Assembly (NCBI GenBank): GCA_900549045.1 | Contig: URNE01000067.1 | Span: forward strand, 1-8,872 | DNA from: an uncultured bacterium | GTDB taxonomy: Bacteria > Verrucomicrobiota > Lentisphaeria > Victivallales > UBA1829 | Direction of reading: 5' to 3' | Length of the DNA: 8,872 bases | Part shown: positions 5,936 through 8,872 of the stretch, in pieces | Numbering within the stretch: position 1 is the stretch's first letter | Layout of the letters: each line of letters begins with the position of its first letter | Position numbers and translations under genes: made by a program | The notes under the pieces: generated by a model | Told to the model about the DNA's origin: nothing | What the model saw: the letters and a program-made list of their open reading frames with translations, nothing else | Database searches by the model: none

Positions 5936-8149
5936 GACAGGATCGATATCCAGGTAAACCTGGAGCCCGCGCGGCTGATTCCGGCAGGTCTCATAGCGCA
6001 GGATCTGCTTGAGCCGCCCCAGCTTTCCCGCCCGGAAAGTCGCCATGTAGCGGAACTTCCCCTTGATGCGCTCAATCGGCGCGGGCATCGGTTCCGTAAC
6101 CTCGGTTTCCGGGTCCAGATACGGCTGAATGCGCTCCATGAGCTGCGCCGCATAAGCCTCGATCTTCCGCGGTTCCTCCCCGTCGAAATGAAGCGCGATC
6201 ACATGTCCGTACGGGGGGAGCTTCAGCTCCTCGCGGACCGGAAGTTCATCAGCGTAAAACGTGTCGCAGTCATGGTTTGCCGCCGCGGTGATCGCTGAAT
6301 TGAACGGGTTGCCGGTCTGAATCAGGACTTCGCCGCGGTGTTCGCCGCGTCCGGCGCGCCCGGCGACCTGCGTAAGCAGCTGGAACGTCCGTTCCGCCGC
6401 GCGGAAATCCGGCAGGAAAAGTCCCATGTCCGCATTCACGACGCCCACGAAAGTGACGTTCGGAAAATCAAGTCCCTTTGCAATCATCTGCGTTCCGATC
6501 AGAATGTCGATCTCTCCCCGGCGGAATTTTCCCAGAATCTCTTCATACAGACTAGGACGCGTCATGGAATCCGAGTCCATCCGGGCAATCCGCGCATTCT
6601 TGAACACCGCGAACGCCATGTTCTCGACCTTCTCCGTCCCCGCACCCGAATAGCGGATTTTTTCCGAACCGCACTGCGGGCATTTCTCATAAGCTGAGAC
6701 CATCGCTCCGCAGAGATGACATGTCAGAATCTGCATCTTCCGGTGGTAGGTGTATGCGGCGGAACAGTCGGGACAGCGCGCGACGAATCCGCAGTCCTCG
6801 CAGATCATCTGCTTTGCAAACCCGCGCCGATTCAGAAAAATAATGCTCTGCTCCCCGACGGCGATGCGCTCGCGGACCCCCCGGATCAGCTCTTTTGAGA
6901 GCACCGGACGCAGCCCGTCGACCGTCTCTTCGCAGCGCATGTCGACAATCCGCACATCGGGCAGCACAATGCGCGGATCGCTCCGCTTGAGCATTCGCGC
7001 GTGTGCGTATTTGCCCGCGACGGCGGCATTGTAATGCGATTCCAGCGACGGCGTGGCGGAGCCGAGAATCACCGTCGCCCCTTCCAGTTTGCCGCGCATG
7101 ACAGCGACGTCGCGCGCATTGTATCGCGGCGCCTCCGACTGCTTATACGACTGTTCGTGCTCCTCGTCGACCACAATCAGCTTCAGTTTCGTGAACGGAG
7201 CGAAAAGCGCGGAACGCGCCCCGACGGCGATGCGGACCCGTCCCGAGTGAACTTTCATCCATTCGTCATGCCGCTCCCCTTCGGAAAGTCCGCTGTGGAG
7301 CACGCTCACCATGTCGCCGAACCGGGCGCGGAACCGCTCCACGGTCTGCGGAGTCAGGGAGATTTCCGGAACAAGCACGATCGCTTCGCCGCCCTGTTCC
7401 AGTGCCTTTGCAATCGCCTGAAGATAAACTTCCGTTTTGCCGGAGCAGGTGACGCCGTGGAGCAGAACGACATGTTTTCCCGTGCGCCCCTCCATCGTGT
7501 CGAAAATGATTTTCAGCGCCTCCGCCTGTTCGGGAGTCGGCTTCAGGCGTCTGGTCGGAATCACCGACGCCCCCTTGAACGGGTCGCGGTCGTCCGCAAT
7601 TTCCTCGCGGTCGACAATGCCCTCTTTGACCAGAGCGTCGAGCGCCCCTTTTCCCGCCCCCGCCTTGAGCAGAAGAATATCCTGCGGCAGTTCGTGCTCC
7701 AGCATCAGGGTCTTCAGCAGGGCGACGCGGGCTTTTGCCCGGGCGTTTTTTTCGATATACTCCGCCGCCTTCGCGGTGTCGCCCAGACGGCAGTGCGGAC
7801 GTGTCCGCGGTTTGATTTTTCCGCTGCGCACCGCTCCGGGCAGAAGGTTGCGCACCGCCAGTTCGCGCGGACAGCAGTAGTAGAGCGCCATCCACTCCGC
7901 AAGCTTCAGGAGCGGATCCGGAATCTCCGGCGAATTGGCACAGATCGAATCAACCGTGCGCAAATCCGGGAATTCCGAACGGTCGGTGATCTCCATCACG
8001 TAACCGCTGCGCAGAGCAAGCCCGTTCCCGAACGGGATATTGACTTTGCTTCCCGTCCGCACCTTCCCGAGCAGATGCTCCGGTATCCGGTAGTCGAAAA
8101 AACGGTCGAGCGAAAGATTCAGCGCGATTCTGGCGACGTTTTGCGGCAT
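5924..8149 (-). CDS. priA: Primosomal protein N' (PriA), replication restart helicase
   Basis: A full-length 741-residue PriA, a 3'-5' DNA helicase that recognises stalled forks and D-loops and reloads the replicative helicase. The N-terminal DNA-binding region is at about 1-110. The helicase core has Walker A G-V-T-C-S-G-K-T at 232-239, DEEH at 328-331, G-S-A-T-P-S at 363-368, G-T-Q-M-I-A-K-G-L-D-F-P at 552-563 and Q-V-A-G-R-A-G-R at 594-601. Between the helicase lobes lies the hallmark zinc module with eight cysteines in four CxxC pairs (450/453, 459/462, 477/480, 490/493), which binds two zinc ions and contacts partner primosome proteins. The C-terminal D-I-D-P-V-S-M-L is also typical. Walker A has Cys235 where most PriA proteins have Gly, a mild oddity. 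The ATG at 8149 lies three bases after the stop of the upstream IMPase-like gene and has only a weak GGA site, so translation is probably coupled. The 3' end overlaps the convergent gene by 12 bp. Confidence 0.97.
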   Translation of the reverse strand: MPQNVARIALNLSLDRFFDYRIPEHLLGKVRTGSKVNIPFGNGLALRSGYVMEITDRSEFPDLRTVDSICANSPEIPDPLLKLAEWMALYYCCPRELAVRNLLPGAVRSGKIKPRTRPHCRLGDTAKAAEYIEKNARAKARVALLKTLMLEHELPQDILLLKAGAGKGALDALVKEGIVDREEIADDRDPFKGASVIPTRRLKPTPEQAEALKIIFDTMEGRTGKHVVLLHGVTCSGKTEVYLQAIAKALEQGGEAIVLVPEISLTPQTVERFRARFGDMVSVLHSGLSEGERHDEWMKVHSGRVRIAVGARSALFAPFTKLKLIVVDEEHEQSYKQSEAPRYNARDVAVMRGKLEGATVILGSATPSLESHYNAAVAGKYAHARMLKRSDPRIVLPDVRIVDMRCEETVDGLRPVLSKELIRGVRERIAVGEQSIIFLNRRGFAKQMICEDCGFVARCPDCSAAYTYHRKMQILTCHLCGAMVSAYEKCPQCGSEKIRYSGAGTEKVENMAFAVFKNARIARMDSDSMTRPSLYEEILGKFRRGEIDILIGTQMIAKGLDFPNVTFVGVVNADMGLFLPDFRAAERTFQLLTQVAGRAGRGEHRGEVLIQTGNPFNSAITAAANHDCDTFYADELPVREELKLPPYGHVIALHFDGEEPRKIEAYAAQLMERIQPYLDPETEVTEPMPAPIERIKGKFRYMATFRAGKLGRLKQILRYETCRNQPRGLQVYLDIDPVSML
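5949..5964. repeat. Perfect hairpin-forming inverted repeat inside the 3' end of priA
   Basis: TCCAGG, loop TAAA, CCTGGA gives a 6-bp stem with a 4-base loop. It lies 13 bases past the stop of the + strand operon, where a terminator would be expected, and within the last codons of priA. Neither strand shows a T-run after the stem, so a standard intrinsic terminator is not supported. It could still stabilise the operon's 3' end or pause transcription. It also encodes the conserved PriA C-terminal strand, which constrains the sequence and may explain part of the symmetry. Confidence 0.35.
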
Positions 8150-8152
8150 CGG

Positions 8153-8872
8153 TCAATCCATTGCAAGCAGACGCAGAATCTCATCGTGGATTGCGCCGTT
8201 GGAAGCGAGAATTCCCTGTTTCGGATATCCCGTTCCGCCCGAAAAGTCGGAAATCCGCCCGCCGGCTTCCGTGAGAATGATTTCGCCCGCCGCAATATCG
8301 TACGGCTGAAGCTCCATCTCCCAGAAGAAATCCGCGGAACCGGAGGCGACGGCGCAGAGGTCGTACGCCGCGGACCCGTACCGGCGGATATCGCGGATCA
8401 GCGGAGCGATGCGGCAGAAGTGCGGCAGATTGTTCTTCTTCAGTCCCGCCCGCAGACACGCAAAGCCGGTGATGCCGAGACAGCGGACCAGCTCGGTCCG
8501 TCCGGAAACGTGGATCGGTTCGCCGTTGCACTTCGCCCCGCCGCCGAGAATCGCGGAATAGAGTTCGTTCAGACGCGGCTGATAAATCGCCCCCGCATAC
8601 GGCTTTCCGTTCCGGTGCAGTCCGATGGAAACCGAATACATCGGCGACCCGTGCACAAAAGAGGTCGTTCCGTCGATCGGGTCGATAATCCAGAGGTATT
8701 CCGAGTTGCCTTCGTTCGAGCTTCCGCCCTCCTCGCCGAGAATCGCATGGTCCGGGTACGCCGCTTCAATTTCAGCGCGGATGAACCGCTCGACCTTCCG
8801 GTCGGCGTCGGTCACCAGATCTTTCGGGTTCTTGAAGTGAATTTCCTCCCGGGAAAAGTGTTTCCGCTCCTC
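8153..8872 (-). CDS. Inositol monophosphatase family protein, 5' end cut by window edge
   Basis: The frame runs open to the right edge, giving 239 visible residues and lacking roughly the first 20. The family comprises Mg2+-dependent, Li+-sensitive phosphatases acting on inositol phosphates, and in some members on histidinol phosphate, PAP or fructose-1,6-bisphosphate. Visible motifs, numbered from the edge, are K-D-L-V-T-D-A-D near 17-24, G-E-E at 46-48 (metal ligand), W-I-I-D-P-I-D-G-T-T at 61-70 with D64 and D67 as metal ligands, and Y-D-I-A-A-G at 191-196 with D192 as the third metal Asp. The last motif usually begins with Trp, so Tyr191 is a conservative change. The GTG at 8815 is the Val of the conserved D-L-V-T motif and not the start. 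The gene precedes priA with a 3-base gap. An SuhB-like or HisN-like role is possible, and the sequence in view does not decide the substrate. Confidence 0.93.
   Translation of the reverse strand, partial: EERKHFSREEIHFKNPKDLVTDADRKVERFIRAEIEAAYPDHAILGEEGGSSNEGNSEYLWIIDPIDGTTSFVHGSPMYSVSIGLHRNGKPYAGAIYQPRLNELYSAILGGGAKCNGEPIHVSGRTELVRCLGITGFACLRAGLKKNNLPHFCRIAPLIRDIRRYGSAAYDLCAVASGSADFFWEMELQPYDIAAGEIILTEAGGRISDFSGGTGYPKQGILASNGAIHDEILRLLAMD

Noticed and set aside
1..8872. CRISPR array, tRNA, insertion sequence, toxin-antitoxin or defence system
   Set aside because: No spaced direct repeats, no cloverleaf sequence, no terminal inverted repeats and no such protein motifs were seen. Nearly every base is assigned to ordinary chromosomal genes.

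Overview
The window looks like chromosomal housekeeping DNA from a GC-rich, Gram-negative-type (diderm) bacterium. It is almost fully coding, with a strong preference for C or G at third codon positions. A long AsmA-like envelope protein and a lipoprotein- or secretion-type SGNH-fold protein with an N-terminal beta domain recall the Planctomycetes-Verrucomicrobia-Lentisphaerae group, most likely a Victivallis-like Lentisphaerota. That placement is inference from protein style and was not tested by any search.

Layout. Positions 1-163 are a short AT-richer leader. They hold a small perfect inverted repeat and a good Shine-Dalgarno, and the promoter of the following operon is probably here. Positions 164-5935 on the + strand carry four tightly packed genes: a 949-residue AsmA-like envelope protein, an M32 metallocarboxypeptidase, a PaaI-type hotdog thioesterase, and a secreted SGNH-fold protein whose catalytic residues all appear to be lost. 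Spacings are 5 nt, 8 nt and a 4-nt ATGA overlap, so they are probably one transcript. Positions 5924-8872 on the - strand carry primosomal helicase priA, and upstream of it an inositol-monophosphatase-family protein whose 5' end lies outside the window. These two genes are 3 nt apart and probably co-transcribed. The two units converge and their last codons overlap by 12 bp, leaving no room for a conventional terminator.

How the genes relate. PriA acts in replication restart, and the IMPase-like enzyme dephosphorylates small phosphate esters. The + strand operon mixes an envelope-assembly or lipid-handling protein with cytoplasmic peptide turnover, acyl-CoA thioester hydrolysis and an exported protein. 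No shared pathway can be read from the sequence. I found no mobile element, CRISPR array, tRNA, rRNA or defence system. The most interesting item is the predicted pseudoenzyme at 4925-5935.
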